From Kocuria sp. (GTDB taxonomy: Bacteria > Actinomycetota > Actinomycetes > Actinomycetales > Micrococcaceae), in assembly GCA_031179495.1 (NCBI GenBank), contig JAPSHS010000009.1, forward strand, positions 1 through 39,827: a DNA stretch of 39,827 bases, in the 5' to 3' direction. A model generated the notes under the pieces. That model was not told the origin of the DNA. It saw nothing but the letters and a program-made list of their open reading frames with translations, and ran no database searches. Shown here in pieces: positions 29,067-35,823 of the stretch (positions within the stretch are counted from its first letter, which is position 1; each line of letters opens with the position of its first letter). Both the position numbers and the translations under genes were made by a program.

Positions 29067-30782
29067 ATGACCGCCGTCGCCCACCGTGAGGTCGAGCGCA
29101 AGTACGAGGTGCCCGAGGGAGCCGAGGACCGCGTCGACTGGAGCGCGCTGCCGGGGTACACGGTCTCCGCGGAGCCGGTGGAGCACCGCATGGAGGCGGT
29201 CTACTACGACACCGAGGACATGTCGCTGGGCCGCCGGCTCGTCGCGCTGCGCCGCCGCCGGGGCGGCGCCGACGACGGGTGGCACGTGAAGTTCCACGAG
29301 CCCGCCGGCCGGCAGGAGTGGCAGGTCCCGCTGCTGCGCACCCCGGACCGGATGCCCGCGGCCGTGCGGAACCTGCTGGCCGGGCTCACCGGCGGGCAGC
29401 AGCTGCGCCCGATCGCCACCCTGCGCACCGTCCGGCGGGTCCGCACGGTCAGCGACGCCGGCGGGACCGAGGTCGCGGAGTTCGCCGCCGACGTCGTCGA
29501 GGCCGTCGACGAACGCACCGGCACGGCCCGGTCCTGGTCCGAGTGGGAGGTCGAGCTCCTCGACGGCACGGTTCCCGAGGAGCAGCAGCGGGAGATCTTC
29601 GACGCGGTCGAGTCCGCCATCTTCGCGGTGGGCGGTCGGCCCTCGAGCTCCCGGGCGAAGATCGCCCGGGCCCTCGGCGCCGAGGACGGCGCCGGTCCGG
29701 CGGGGTCCGCGCCCCGTACGGGGGCGGACGGTCCGGCGGCGCCGCAGGAGGAGCCGGGCCAGGAAGCGGAGAAGAAGTCCGGCACGAAGTCCGGCAAGAG
29801 GTCCGGTCCGAAGGCGGAGAAGAAGCCGGGCAGGAAGTCCGGCCCGCAGGCCGCGAAGAAGCCCGGCCGGAAGGCGAAGGGCACGGGTCCGGAAGTCCTG
29901 CGGACGGTGCTGGACGAGCTCGCCGAGCAGCTGGTGCTGTGGGACCTCAAGGTCCGCCTGGACGTCCCGGACGCCGTCCACCAGATGCGGGTGACCTCGC
30001 GGTCCCTGCGCAGCGTCCTGCGGGTCGCGTCCCCCTTCTTCGTGGGGGACGCCGCGGACGAGCTCGACGCCCGGCTGCGGGAGCTCGCCCGGGCGCTGTC
30101 CTCGGCGCGGGACGCGGAGGTCACCGCGCAGCTGCTGGCCGGGCGCGTGGCGGAGCTCGACGGCCGGGTGGACCCGGCAGCGGCGGAGGTCCTGCAGCGG
30201 ACGGCCGAGGACCAGGCCCGCAGGGCGGCCGGCACGGTGCACAAGCACGTGGCGTCCGAGGGACACCTGCAGCTGCTGGCGGACGTGCGGGCGTTCGCGG
30301 CGACCCCGCCGCTGGCCGACGAGTGCGCGGAGCTCTCGGCGCGGGAGGTCTCCGACGCCCTGGTGCTCCGGGCGCTGCGGAAGGTCGTCCGTGTGGCGGA
30401 ACGCGGAGCCGCGGCGGAGGAGGTCGGGGAGACGGGCGGAGAGCAGCGGCTCGAGCACCTGCACGACGTCCGCAAGGCGGTCAAGCGCGTACGCTACGTC
30501 GCCGCCGTGCTGGACCGGGCCGGCTTCCGCCCCGGGAAGTCCCTGCGCCGGGCCGCCCAGGACGCGGAGGACTACCAGGACGCGCTGGGCCTGGTCATGG
30601 ACGCCTCGGTGGTCGAGGGGTGGCTCGCGGCCACGGCGACGGCCCTCGCTCGGTCGGGGGAGGACCGCTACGCGGTGGGTGCCCTGCACGGCGCGGAGAT
30701 GGTCCGGTTGCGCACCGGGACGGAGGGTGGTGTGGACGTCGTCGGGGTGCTCCTGTCCCAGCTGCGGGAGGACCTCGCCTGA
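29067..30782 (+). CDS. CYTH-CHAD domain protein (inorganic triphosphatase / polyphosphate binding)
   Basis: A 571-residue protein. The CYTH domain (about 1-205) opens with the E-x-E-x-K motif in REVERKYEV (residues 8-12) and has the tunnel-lining basic residues in LRRRRGG and WHVKFHEP. Residues 231-272 are a Lys/Gly/Ser/Pro linker with PGRKSG-type repeats. The CHAD domain (277-571) has HQMRVTSRSLRSVLR and LHDVRKAVKRVRYVA, the paired basic helices that bind polyphosphate. CYTH proteins cut triphosphate (PPPi) or make cyclic nucleotides; the CYTH-CHAD fusion is usually a triphosphatase. The ATG follows GAGGAGGAACC. A PPK2 gene lies 7.4 kb downstream, so polyphosphate biology appears twice in the window. 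Confidence 0.92.
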   Translation: MTAVAHREVERKYEVPEGAEDRVDWSALPGYTVSAEPVEHRMEAVYYDTEDMSLGRRLVALRRRRGGADDGWHVKFHEPAGRQEWQVPLLRTPDRMPAAVRNLLAGLTGGQQLRPIATLRTVRRVRTVSDAGGTEVAEFAADVVEAVDERTGTARSWSEWEVELLDGTVPEEQQREIFDAVESAIFAVGGRPSSSRAKIARALGAEDGAGPAGSAPRTGADGPAAPQEEPGQEAEKKSGTKSGKRSGPKAEKKPGRKSGPQAAKKPGRKAKGTGPEVLRTVLDELAEQLVLWDLKVRLDVPDAVHQMRVTSRSLRSVLRVASPFFVGDAADELDARLRELARALSSARDAEVTAQLLAGRVAELDGRVDPAAAEVLQRTAEDQARRAAGTVHKHVASEGHLQLLADVRAFAATPPLADECAELSAREVSDALVLRALRKVVRVAERGAAAEEVGETGGEQRLEHLHDVRKAVKRVRYVAAVLDRAGFRPGKSLRRAAQDAEDYQDALGLVMDASVVEGWLAATATALARSGEDRYAVGALHGAEMVRLRTGTEGGVDVVGVLLSQLREDLA

Positions 30783-30902
30783 GCGGGGCGCCGGCCTCGT
30801 CCGGGCACGGCCGGGTGGGCGATGCCTCCCGGGTGGGGCCGGCGGACCCGCCGCGGAGGCGCCAGGCCGACCGTGCCAGGCGGCGGCCGGGTCCCCTGTG
30901 AC

Positions 30903-30933
30903 GGTGGAGCCAGGGGAGTCGAACTCCTGACCT
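30903..30933 (-). repeat. Decayed tRNA 3'-end fragment (candidate attachment-site copy)
   Basis: On the minus strand this reads as a tRNA T-arm plus 3' acceptor strand (GGAGTTCGACTCCCC, GGCTCCACC) but no matching 5' acceptor, D-arm or anticodon arm precedes it, and the T-stem has an A:C mismatch. Aligned with the 3' end of the tRNA-Ala at 32003, in the same orientation, it agrees at 28 of 32 positions with one single-base gap. It sits inside a 9-bp inverted repeat (CCCCTGTGA 30893-30901, TCACAGGGG 30936-30944). Integrated elements leave such copies; relatedness to a different tRNA is possible. Confidence 0.5.
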
Positions 30934-31022
30934 GCTCACAGGGGCTCGTGCCTTCCGGCACACCGGACCGGGTGTCGTAACCCGCGGCACCACCTGGTGG
31001 ATGCGAGATCCTCCTGGGCCCG

Positions 31023-31217
31023 GTGTCGCGTCGCACCCCGTGGGGAACCGTCGAAATCCTGGGATGGACGGGGGAACTGGAGCGCAGGGCCCTCCATGCG
31101 CCGGAAGAACTGAGCCGGCTCATGGCTCCCGTTCAACTGCCGTTCAGACGGCCCCGGTACGGTTGGGCCATCCCCGTCCTTCGGGGAAGGTACCGGATCG
31201 CCATCCTGGGTACGTGA
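31023..31217 (+). CDS. Possible small protein, 64 residues
   Basis: GTG 31023 to TGA 31217. The product is basic and hydrophobic, with ELERRALHAPEELSRLMAPVQ in the middle and RYGWAIPVLRGRYRIAILGT at the end. No ribosome site is visible, and codon use has fewer G/C third bases than real genes nearby. A hairpin follows directly after the stop. Inverted repeats lie within the frame, so the region might instead make a structured RNA. No family recognised. Confidence 0.3.
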   Translation: MSRRTPWGTVEILGWTGELERRALHAPEELSRLMAPVQLPFRRPRYGWAIPVLRGRYRIAILGT

Positions 31218-31218
31218 A

Positions 31219-31249
31219 CGCCCCGCCTGCCTCCTGGCCGGCGGGGCGT
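31219..31249. terminator. Hairpin in the tRNA-bounded interval
   Basis: Arms ACGCCCCGCC and GGCGGGGCGT (10 bp perfect) with an 11- to 12-base loop, followed by TTTCC on the plus strand and preceded by a G-to-C run on the other. It could end transcription in either direction. Confidence 0.7.
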
Positions 31250-31439
31250 TTCCCGTGGCTGGATGCGTTGTGTCCAGAATGTGAGATGACACGTTAGGCG
31301 AGGATACTGGTGGCTGGCTACCTTGACTATCGGTTAGACCACTCGAGCCGGGGGGCTCGATGTCAGGGTCGGACGGCGCCTCCGGGGGGAAGCGCCTGGA
31401 CTCCACCCCGATCTCGTCTAGTCACGCACCCATGGTGCG

Positions 31440-31479
31440 GCAGAGGCGCCCCGCCCGAGAGATGGCAGGGTGCCTCTGT
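31440..31479 (-). terminator. Hairpin at the 3' end of the small minus-strand gene
   Basis: Arms GCAGAGGCGCCC and GGGTGCCTCTGT pair apart from end and G:T positions with a 16-base loop. It touches the TGA of the 31479-31640 reading frame, which supports that frame being real. Confidence 0.5.
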
Positions 31480-31640
31480 CATGTCGTCACGGTGTCCTTC
31501 GCGTGCTCGACGAGCTCGCCCACCAGGTCGATCCGGACCTGCCGCTGAACCTCGGCCAACGGCTCGGCGCCTTCGGCGACGGCAACCCGGAGCAGGCCGG
31601 GGAACGGTGGAATGGCCTCGAGCTGCTCCGCAGTGATCAT
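31479..31640 (-). CDS. Possible small acidic protein, 53 residues
   Basis: ATG 31640 to TGA 31479. The sequence begins MITAEQLEAIPPFPGLLRVAV and ends LVGELVEHAKDTVTT: balanced composition, amphipathic, unlike the Arg/Pro-rich shadows usual in this DNA. GAGGAG lies about 13 bases before the ATG, rather far. A hairpin follows the stop. No family is recognised. Longer in-frame starts add an implausible Arg/Cys-rich leader. It lies between the tRNA-Ala gene and the tRNA fragment. Confidence 0.4.
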   Translation of the reverse strand: MITAEQLEAIPPFPGLLRVAVAEGAEPLAEVQRQVRIDLVGELVEHAKDTVTT

Positions 31641-31955
31641 GTGACCCAATCTGCTCCTCGTGCCGCTCGTCCACCGGACGCACCGGAAGCGGCGCCGCCC
31701 TCTCCCGCTGCGGCCGCTCTCGAGCGGTTCACCCGCACATGCTGCGGAGGTCGGCTGCCACGGCCGTCGACAGGGGGAGCCCACGCCGCGGCGGCCCGGC
31801 TCGGGTGCGCGTCACCCCCGGTGACGGATCTGCACGACGTCGAGACAGCGGCCATGGCGCGGGCGCTCACCGCCGTGCCGAAAGGTTCTCGGAGGCCACC
31901 GGGAACGAGGACGAGGGGTGAGCGCGGGAGGCGGACCGGTGAGGCCCGACGAGCG
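31641..31955. other. Gene-poor interval, second part: nothing recognised
   Basis: No gene or clear signal seen. Reading frames here give low-complexity Arg/Pro/Ala products on both strands. It ends at the hairpin that follows the tRNA-Ala gene. Confidence 0.5.
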
Positions 31956-31994
31956 AAGGGCCCTCACTCGGCGTTCTGCCGCGTGAGGGCCCTT
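31956..31994 (-). terminator. Terminator of tRNA-Ala
   Basis: Perfect 12-bp arms AAGGGCCCTCAC and GTGAGGGCCCTT with a 15-base loop, beginning eight bases after the tRNA 3' end on the minus strand. No U-tract. Confidence 0.8.
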
Positions 31995-32002
31995 CTCGGG
32001 GG

Positions 32003-32075
32003 TGGAGCTAAGGGGAATCGAACCCCTGACCTTTTCATTGCGAACGAAACGCTCTACCAACTGAGCTATAGCCCC
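32003..32075 (-). tRNA. tRNA-Ala(CGC)
   Basis: A 73-base cloverleaf on the minus strand: acceptor GGGGCTA/TAGCTCC, D-arm GCTCAGTTGGTAGAGC, anticodon stem TTTCG/TGAAA around loop TTCGCAA (anticodon CGC, reading GCG), T-arm AGGGGTTCGATTCCCCT and discriminator A. The G3:U70 pair, the identity mark for alanyl-tRNA synthetase, is present. CCA is not encoded. A perfect hairpin follows. GCG is a common alanine codon in this genome. Confidence 0.97.
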
Positions 32076-32182
32076 GGAGCAACCGTTCCATCCTATACAG
32101 CTCGCGCCGGTTTCGCATCCCGGGACACCGGCACGTCCGGCGATGCGCCCGACGGTGGTCCGGAGGCAGGCCCGGCAGTGGG

Positions 32183-32188
32183 TAGATT
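32183..32188 (+). promoter_or_regulatory. -10 hexamer of a leaderless promoter (LysR-like gene)
   Basis: TAGATT, seven bases before the ATG at 32196; no Shine-Dalgarno in the spacer. Confidence 0.6.
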
Positions 32189-32195
32189 GGCCGCC

Positions 32196-33098
32196 ATGGA
32201 CCAAGCGCCCGGACCCCAGGACTCCGCAGCCGACGACGCCGGGACGGCGGCCGACCTCGTCGTCGCCTTCGTCCCCGGGGTGATGCCGGGCAAGTGGTTC
32301 TTCCGGTGGCGGGACCGCAATCCCGGCCGGATCCTCGCCGAGCGCCCGCTCGAGGCGGAGACGTGGCGGCAGGAGCTGGAGGAGGGGAGCGCGCACGCGT
32401 GCTTCGTGCGGCTGCCGCCCCATCCCCGGCCCGACGTGGACGACCTGGCCGCCCTGCGCCGGGGCTTCCGGGCCGTGGAGCTCTACGCGGAGCAGCAGGT
32501 GGTCGTGCTGCCCCGGGACCACGAACTGACCCTGCTCGACGAGGTCCCGGTCGCCGAGCTCGTGGACGAGGTGCTGCTGCAGGAGCCCTCGACCCTGCCC
32601 GAGCGGGACCGGCTGCGCGCCCCGGGGGCGAGCGCCGCGGACGCCCCGCTGCCGCCGATCCGCCACGCCCGGGACGCGATCGAGCTCGTCGCCGCGGGGC
32701 TCGGCCTGGTGGTGGTGCCGATGTCGCTGGCACGGCTGCACCACCGCAAGGACCTCGTCCACCGGGTGGTGCCCGACGCCGCCACGGTCCCCGTGCTGCT
32801 GGTGTGGCCGCAGGACCTGCCGGAGGAGCAGGAGGAGCTCGTGCAGGACTTCGTGGGCGTCGTCCGGGGGCGCGGGCTCAACAGCTCCCGCGGCAGCGGG
32901 TCGGGGACCGCGCCCGCCCCGGAGGAGCGCGCGGCCGCCGGCGCGAGGGGGGCGAAGGCGTCGTCGCCCCGGAACGGTGACCGGACCCCGCCGCGGACCG
33001 GGCGCGGCCCGGTCCGCGGCGGGCCCGCGGGCGGCCGGGGCGGGGCCCGGCGGGGAGCCAAGGGCGGCCGGCGCTCAGGCGGCCGGGGACGGCGCTGA
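32196..33098 (+). CDS. LysR-type substrate-binding domain protein without DNA-binding domain, RG-rich tail
   Basis: A 300-residue protein. Residues ~20-225 resemble the effector-binding half of LysR regulators (LVVAFVPGVMPGKWFFRWRDRNPG, EQQVVVLPRDHELTLLDEVP, ARDAIELVAAGLGLVVVPMSLARLHH). The usual N-terminal helix-turn-helix is absent: the ATG, set by a -10 seven bases upstream, leaves only about 20 polar residues before the domain. The last ~70 residues are Arg/Gly/Ala-rich with RGG-like motifs (GGRGGARRGAKGG), as in nucleic-acid binding disordered tails. It may bind a small ligand and act on RNA or DNA through the tail; this is inference. The stop lies 13 bp from the convergent monooxygenase gene. 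Confidence 0.8.
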   Translation: MDQAPGPQDSAADDAGTAADLVVAFVPGVMPGKWFFRWRDRNPGRILAERPLEAETWRQELEEGSAHACFVRLPPHPRPDVDDLAALRRGFRAVELYAEQQVVVLPRDHELTLLDEVPVAELVDEVLLQEPSTLPERDRLRAPGASAADAPLPPIRHARDAIELVAAGLGLVVVPMSLARLHHRKDLVHRVVPDAATVPVLLVWPQDLPEEQEELVQDFVGVVRGRGLNSSRGSGSGTAPAPEERAAAGARGAKASSPRNGDRTPPRTGRGPVRGGPAGGRGGARRGAKGGRRSGGRGRR

Positions 33099-33111
33099 CC
33101 GGGCCCGCGCC

Positions 33112-33435
33112 CTACTGCTGCGCGACGGCCACCGTGTAGGACCACAGCTCCGAGGAGGTCCCCACCGGGGCCGCCCGCCCGGAGGCCCCGGTGGGCACCT
33201 CCTCGGAGCCGCGGCCGTGGGAGCGGCCGAAGTCCTGGGAGGGCCTCCACGCCTCGAAGGACTGCTCGTCGGCCCAGCAGGTGAGCACGAGCCACCGCGT
33301 GCGTCCGTCCCTGGGCCGGAGCAGCTCGAAGCCGGCGACGCCGGCCATGGACCCTCTGTGGGCGGCGAAGCGCCGGCCCACCTCGTCGCCGGAGCCGACG
33401 GGAACGGTGACGGCGTTGATCCTGACGAGGCTCAT
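33112..33435 (-). CDS. MhuD/IsdG-like haem-degrading monooxygenase (ABM family)
   Basis: A 107-residue ferredoxin-like (antibiotic biosynthesis monooxygenase) protein. Compared with M. tuberculosis MhuD from memory, it keeps N7 (VRINAV), W63 (AFEAW-type SFEAWRPS) and H73 (GRSHGRG), matching the catalytic Asn, Trp and the haem-ligand His. The block VRINAVTVPVGSG-DEVGRRF is also shared. Such enzymes open haem to release iron. The ATG overlaps the stop of the upstream mscS gene by 4 bp (ATGA), so the two are coupled. The haem role is inferred from key residues; a generic ABM role is the alternative. Confidence 0.8.
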   Translation of the reverse strand: MSLVRINAVTVPVGSGDEVGRRFAAHRGSMAGVAGFELLRPRDGRTRWLVLTCWADEQSFEAWRPSQDFGRSHGRGSEEVPTGASGRAAPVGTSSELWSYTVAVAQQ

Positions 33436-34421
33436 GCGTCCGGTCCTGGCGCACCGGGCCGGACGGCCCGGACCTGGCCCGTCTCGGGCGCTCCGGGTGC
33501 GGTCCCCGCCCCGGCCTGCCGGATCACCGTCTGGTTCAGCAGGGGCACCTGCAGGCCCTCGCGGTCGAGCATGTTCTTCATCCGCAGCCGCAGCGCCCGG
33601 GCCACGTCCCACTGCTTGAGGGGCACGGTGCGGACCGCGACCCGCACGGTGACCGACTCGCCGGTCACGGCCTCGACGCCCCACACCTCCGGGTCCTCGG
33701 TGATGAACTCGCCCACCTTGGGGTCGTCGCGCAGCAGGGCGGCCTCGTGCAGGATGAGCTCGCTCATCAGCTCGATGTTCGTGTCGTAGGGCACCGGCAG
33801 GTCCAGCACGCAGCGGGCCCAGCCCTGGGACTGGTTGCCCACGCGCAGGATCTCGCCGTTGCGCACGTGCCACAGGGTGCCGTTGACGTCCCGGACCTGG
33901 GTCACCCGCAGTCCCACGGCCTCGACCGTTCCGCTCGCCTCGCCGAGGTCGACGACGTCGCCGATGCCGAGCTGGTCCTCGGCGACGATGAAGATCCCGG
34001 ACAGGTAGTCCTTGACGAGGGACTGCGCCCCGAAGCTCAGGGCCACGCCGGCGATCCCCGCGCTGGCCAGGACGGGGCCGATGTCGTACTCCAGCTCCGA
34101 GAGGATCATCAGCAGCGCGACCGCCCAGATGAGCACCGTGCCCACGGAGGAGAGCACCGAGCCGATGGTCGTGGCCCGCTGCGCCTGCCGGGCACCCGCG
34201 AGCCCGGCGTCCTCGACCCACCGGGGCCTGCCCCGGTCGAGCCGGCGGACGATCCGGGACCGGGTGCCCCGGGCGATGCCGCCGGAGACGCGGCGGATGA
34301 GCAGCCGGGCCACGGCGGAGAGGACGGTGGCCCCGAGCAGGATGACCAGGACTCGCAGGGGCTTGTCCAACCAGAACTGCCAGCTCGGGTCGAGGGCGGG
34401 GGGCGACATGGGGAAGAGCAT
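33432..34421 (-). CDS. MscS-family mechanosensitive channel
   Basis: A 329-residue channel. Three hydrophobic helices are visible: ~20-40 (PLRVLVILLGATVLSAVARLL), ~85-110 (IGSVLSSVGTVLIWAVALLMILSEL), and the pore helix ~115-150 (GPVLASAGIAGVALSFGAQSLVKDYLSGIFI), whose Gly/Ala pattern is typical. The soluble beta domain follows with GDVVDLGEASGTVEAVGLRVTQVRD. It opens under membrane tension to release solutes. ATG 34421 is chosen: TACGCT lies six bases upstream, as for a leaderless start; ATG 34409 is a second option. A longer upstream frame overlaps the dedA gene and is a shadow. Cotranscribed with the monooxygenase gene. Confidence 0.9.
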   Translation of the reverse strand: MLFPMSPPALDPSWQFWLDKPLRVLVILLGATVLSAVARLLIRRVSGGIARGTRSRIVRRLDRGRPRWVEDAGLAGARQAQRATTIGSVLSSVGTVLIWAVALLMILSELEYDIGPVLASAGIAGVALSFGAQSLVKDYLSGIFIVAEDQLGIGDVVDLGEASGTVEAVGLRVTQVRDVNGTLWHVRNGEILRVGNQSQGWARCVLDLPVPYDTNIELMSELILHEAALLRDDPKVGEFITEDPEVWGVEAVTGESVTVRVAVRTVPLKQWDVARALRLRMKNMLDREGLQVPLLNQTVIRQAGAGTAPGAPETGQVRAVRPGAPGPDA

Positions 34422-34427
34422 GGGGGA

Positions 34428-34433
34428 AGCGTA
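34428..34433 (-). promoter_or_regulatory. -10 hexamer of a leaderless promoter (mscS)
   Basis: TACGCT on the minus strand, six bases before the ATG at 34421. The bases between are TCCCCC, so no ribosome site is possible there. Confidence 0.5.
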
Positions 34434-34550
34434 GCGAACGCTCCGCCCGGTCCGGGCTCCTCCCCGCCGCCCGGGGCGGCATCGGGCACAATGGTGCTCG
34501 ACCCGGCGGGACCCACCGCGCGCCCCGCCCCCGTCCAGCACCGAGGACCC

Positions 34551-35303
34551 ATGACCGCACCGCACCCCGTCCAGTCCGCCGCCCCCGAGCCGGCCGCTCC
34601 CGCCGCGGTGCTGCACGCCGTCCCGGACCCCGCCGCCACGACCGGCGCGGCCGAGGGGCTGGGCGGTGTGGCCGACTGGGCGGTGCGGGTGATGGAGGCC
34701 ATCGGCGCCCCGGGAGCCGGGCTGCTGGTGGCCCTGGAGAACCTCTTCCCGCCGCTGCCCTCGGAGGTGATCCTGCCGCTGGCCGGGTTCACGGCCAGCC
34801 AGGGCAGCTTCTCCCTGGCCGGGGCGATCTTCTGGACCACCCTGGGGGCGGTGCTCGGGGCGACCGCCCTGTACTGGATCGGTGCGGCCCTGGGCCGGCG
34901 GCGGCTGCGGGCGATCGTCGACCGGATGCCGCTGGTGGACCTGCACGACCTGGACCGCACCGAGGCGTGGTTCCAGCGCCACGGCAAGGCGGCGGTGTTC
35001 TTCGGGCGGATGATCCCGATCTTCCGGTCGCTGATCTCCATCCCGGCCGGTGTTGAACGGATGTCCTTCCTGGCCTTCGTGCTGCTGAGCACGGCGGGCT
35101 CGCTCATCTGGAACACCGTGTTCGTGCTCGCCGGGTACTACCTGGGGGAGAACTGGCACCTCGCCGAGCGGTACGCCGGCATCTTCTCCCGGGCCGTGCT
35201 CGTCACGGTCGCCGCGCTCGTCGTCTGGTGGGTGGTCAAGCGGGTGCTGCGCAACCGCCGGGGACTCTCCGACGCCGCCCTGCGCCGACGCGAGGAGCCC
35301 TGA
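34551..35303 (+). CDS. DedA-family (VTT domain) membrane protein
   Basis: A 250-residue protein with about five hydrophobic segments. The DedA marks are ENLFPPLPSEVILPLAGFTA (residues ~63-82), GAVLGATALYWIGAALGRR, and the FFGRMIPIFRSLISIPAG block with its conserved Phe/Arg-Gly-Arg-x-x-P pattern. DedA proteins are lipid scramblases/flippases, some recycling undecaprenyl phosphate, others needed for envelope integrity. The N-terminal ~40 residues are Ala/Pro-rich and precede the membrane domain. ATG 34551 follows CGAGGACCC. It is divergent from mscS with 129 bp between. Confidence 0.92.
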   Translation: MTAPHPVQSAAPEPAAPAAVLHAVPDPAATTGAAEGLGGVADWAVRVMEAIGAPGAGLLVALENLFPPLPSEVILPLAGFTASQGSFSLAGAIFWTTLGAVLGATALYWIGAALGRRRLRAIVDRMPLVDLHDLDRTEAWFQRHGKAAVFFGRMIPIFRSLISIPAGVERMSFLAFVLLSTAGSLIWNTVFVLAGYYLGENWHLAERYAGIFSRAVLVTVAALVVWWVVKRVLRNRRGLSDAALRRREEP

Positions 35304-35336
35304 GCGCGGCGGTCCCCGGCCCGTGCCGGGCCTTCC

Positions 35337-35342
35337 TAGAAT
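35337..35342 (+). promoter_or_regulatory. -10 hexamer of a leaderless promoter (NUDIX gene)
   Basis: TAGAAT, seven bases before the ATG at 35350. It also disfavours the in-frame ATG at 35341, which lies within the hexamer. Confidence 0.65.
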
Positions 35343-35349
35343 GGGGGAC

Positions 35350-35823
35350 ATGAGTTTCCCCATGGACACCCGGGTGGGCGCCTACGCCGTCATCGTCCAG
35401 GACGGGGCGGTGCTGCTGAGCCACTGGAACCCCCGCCACCCCACGCTGAGGGGGGCATGGAGCCTGCCCGGCGGGGGCATGGAGATCGGGGAGCAGCCGG
35501 CGCAGACCGTCCGCCGGGAGGTCACCGAGGAGACGGGCCTCACCGTGGAGCTCGACGAGCTGCTCGGCGTGCACAGCCGCCACATGGAGCCCGAGGAACG
35601 ACTGGACGGGCTCGGCCGGCCCTTCCACGCGCTGCGGGTCGTCTACCGTGCGCACGTCACGGGCGGGACGCTCACCGCGGAGCTGGACGGCTCCTCGGAC
35701 GAGGCGCGCTGGTTCCCGCTGGACGCGGTGCCGCAGCTGCCGCTGCTGAGCCTGGTGACGGTGGGCCTGGACCTGGCCGGTCTCCTCCCCGCGGGCCTCC
35801 CGGCGGCCGGTGGCAGGTGGTGA
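35350..35823 (+). CDS. NUDIX hydrolase
   Basis: A 157-residue pyrophosphohydrolase. The NUDIX box runs at about residues 42-64: GGGMEIGEQPAQTVRREVTE then ETGL, with all of G-x5-E-x7-R-E-U-x-E-E-x-G-U in place. It cuts nucleoside diphosphates linked to another moiety; the substrate is unknown. VGAYAVIVQDGAVLLSHW precedes the box. The ATG is chosen on the upstream leaderless -10. The TGA stop overlaps the next gene's GTG (GTGA), so the pair is coupled. Confidence 0.9.
   Translation: MSFPMDTRVGAYAVIVQDGAVLLSHWNPRHPTLRGAWSLPGGGMEIGEQPAQTVRREVTEETGLTVELDELLGVHSRHMEPEERLDGLGRPFHALRVVYRAHVTGGTLTAELDGSSDEARWFPLDAVPQLPLLSLVTVGLDLAGLLPAGLPAAGGRW

Larger units (their letters stand above)
30934..31478. 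other. Gene-poor interval, first part: structured, lower-GC DNA
   Basis: Between the CYTH-CHAD gene and the tRNA no recognisable gene is present. This part holds the tRNA fragment, an imperfect small reading frame at 31023-31217, nested inverted repeats (CCGGTAC 31154-31160 with GTACCGG 31190-31196, enclosing CCCCG/CGGGG) and a hairpin at 31219-31249. The stretch about 31260-31350 is visibly poorer in G+C than the rest of the window, a sign of foreign or non-coding origin. Confidence 0.6.

Noticed and set aside
30903..31260. A tmRNA (ssrA) gene on the minus strand, suggested by the tRNA-like 3' end and a TTCGACGG stretch near 31050
   Set aside because: No 5' acceptor strand pairs with the 3' end, the distance is too short for a tmRNA, and no tag frame of the ALAA type is found.
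31310..31636. A plus-strand frame of 108 residues in the tRNA-bounded interval
   Set aside because: The product is Arg/Pro/Ser-rich without pattern, has no ribosome site, and overlaps the more plausible minus-strand small gene.
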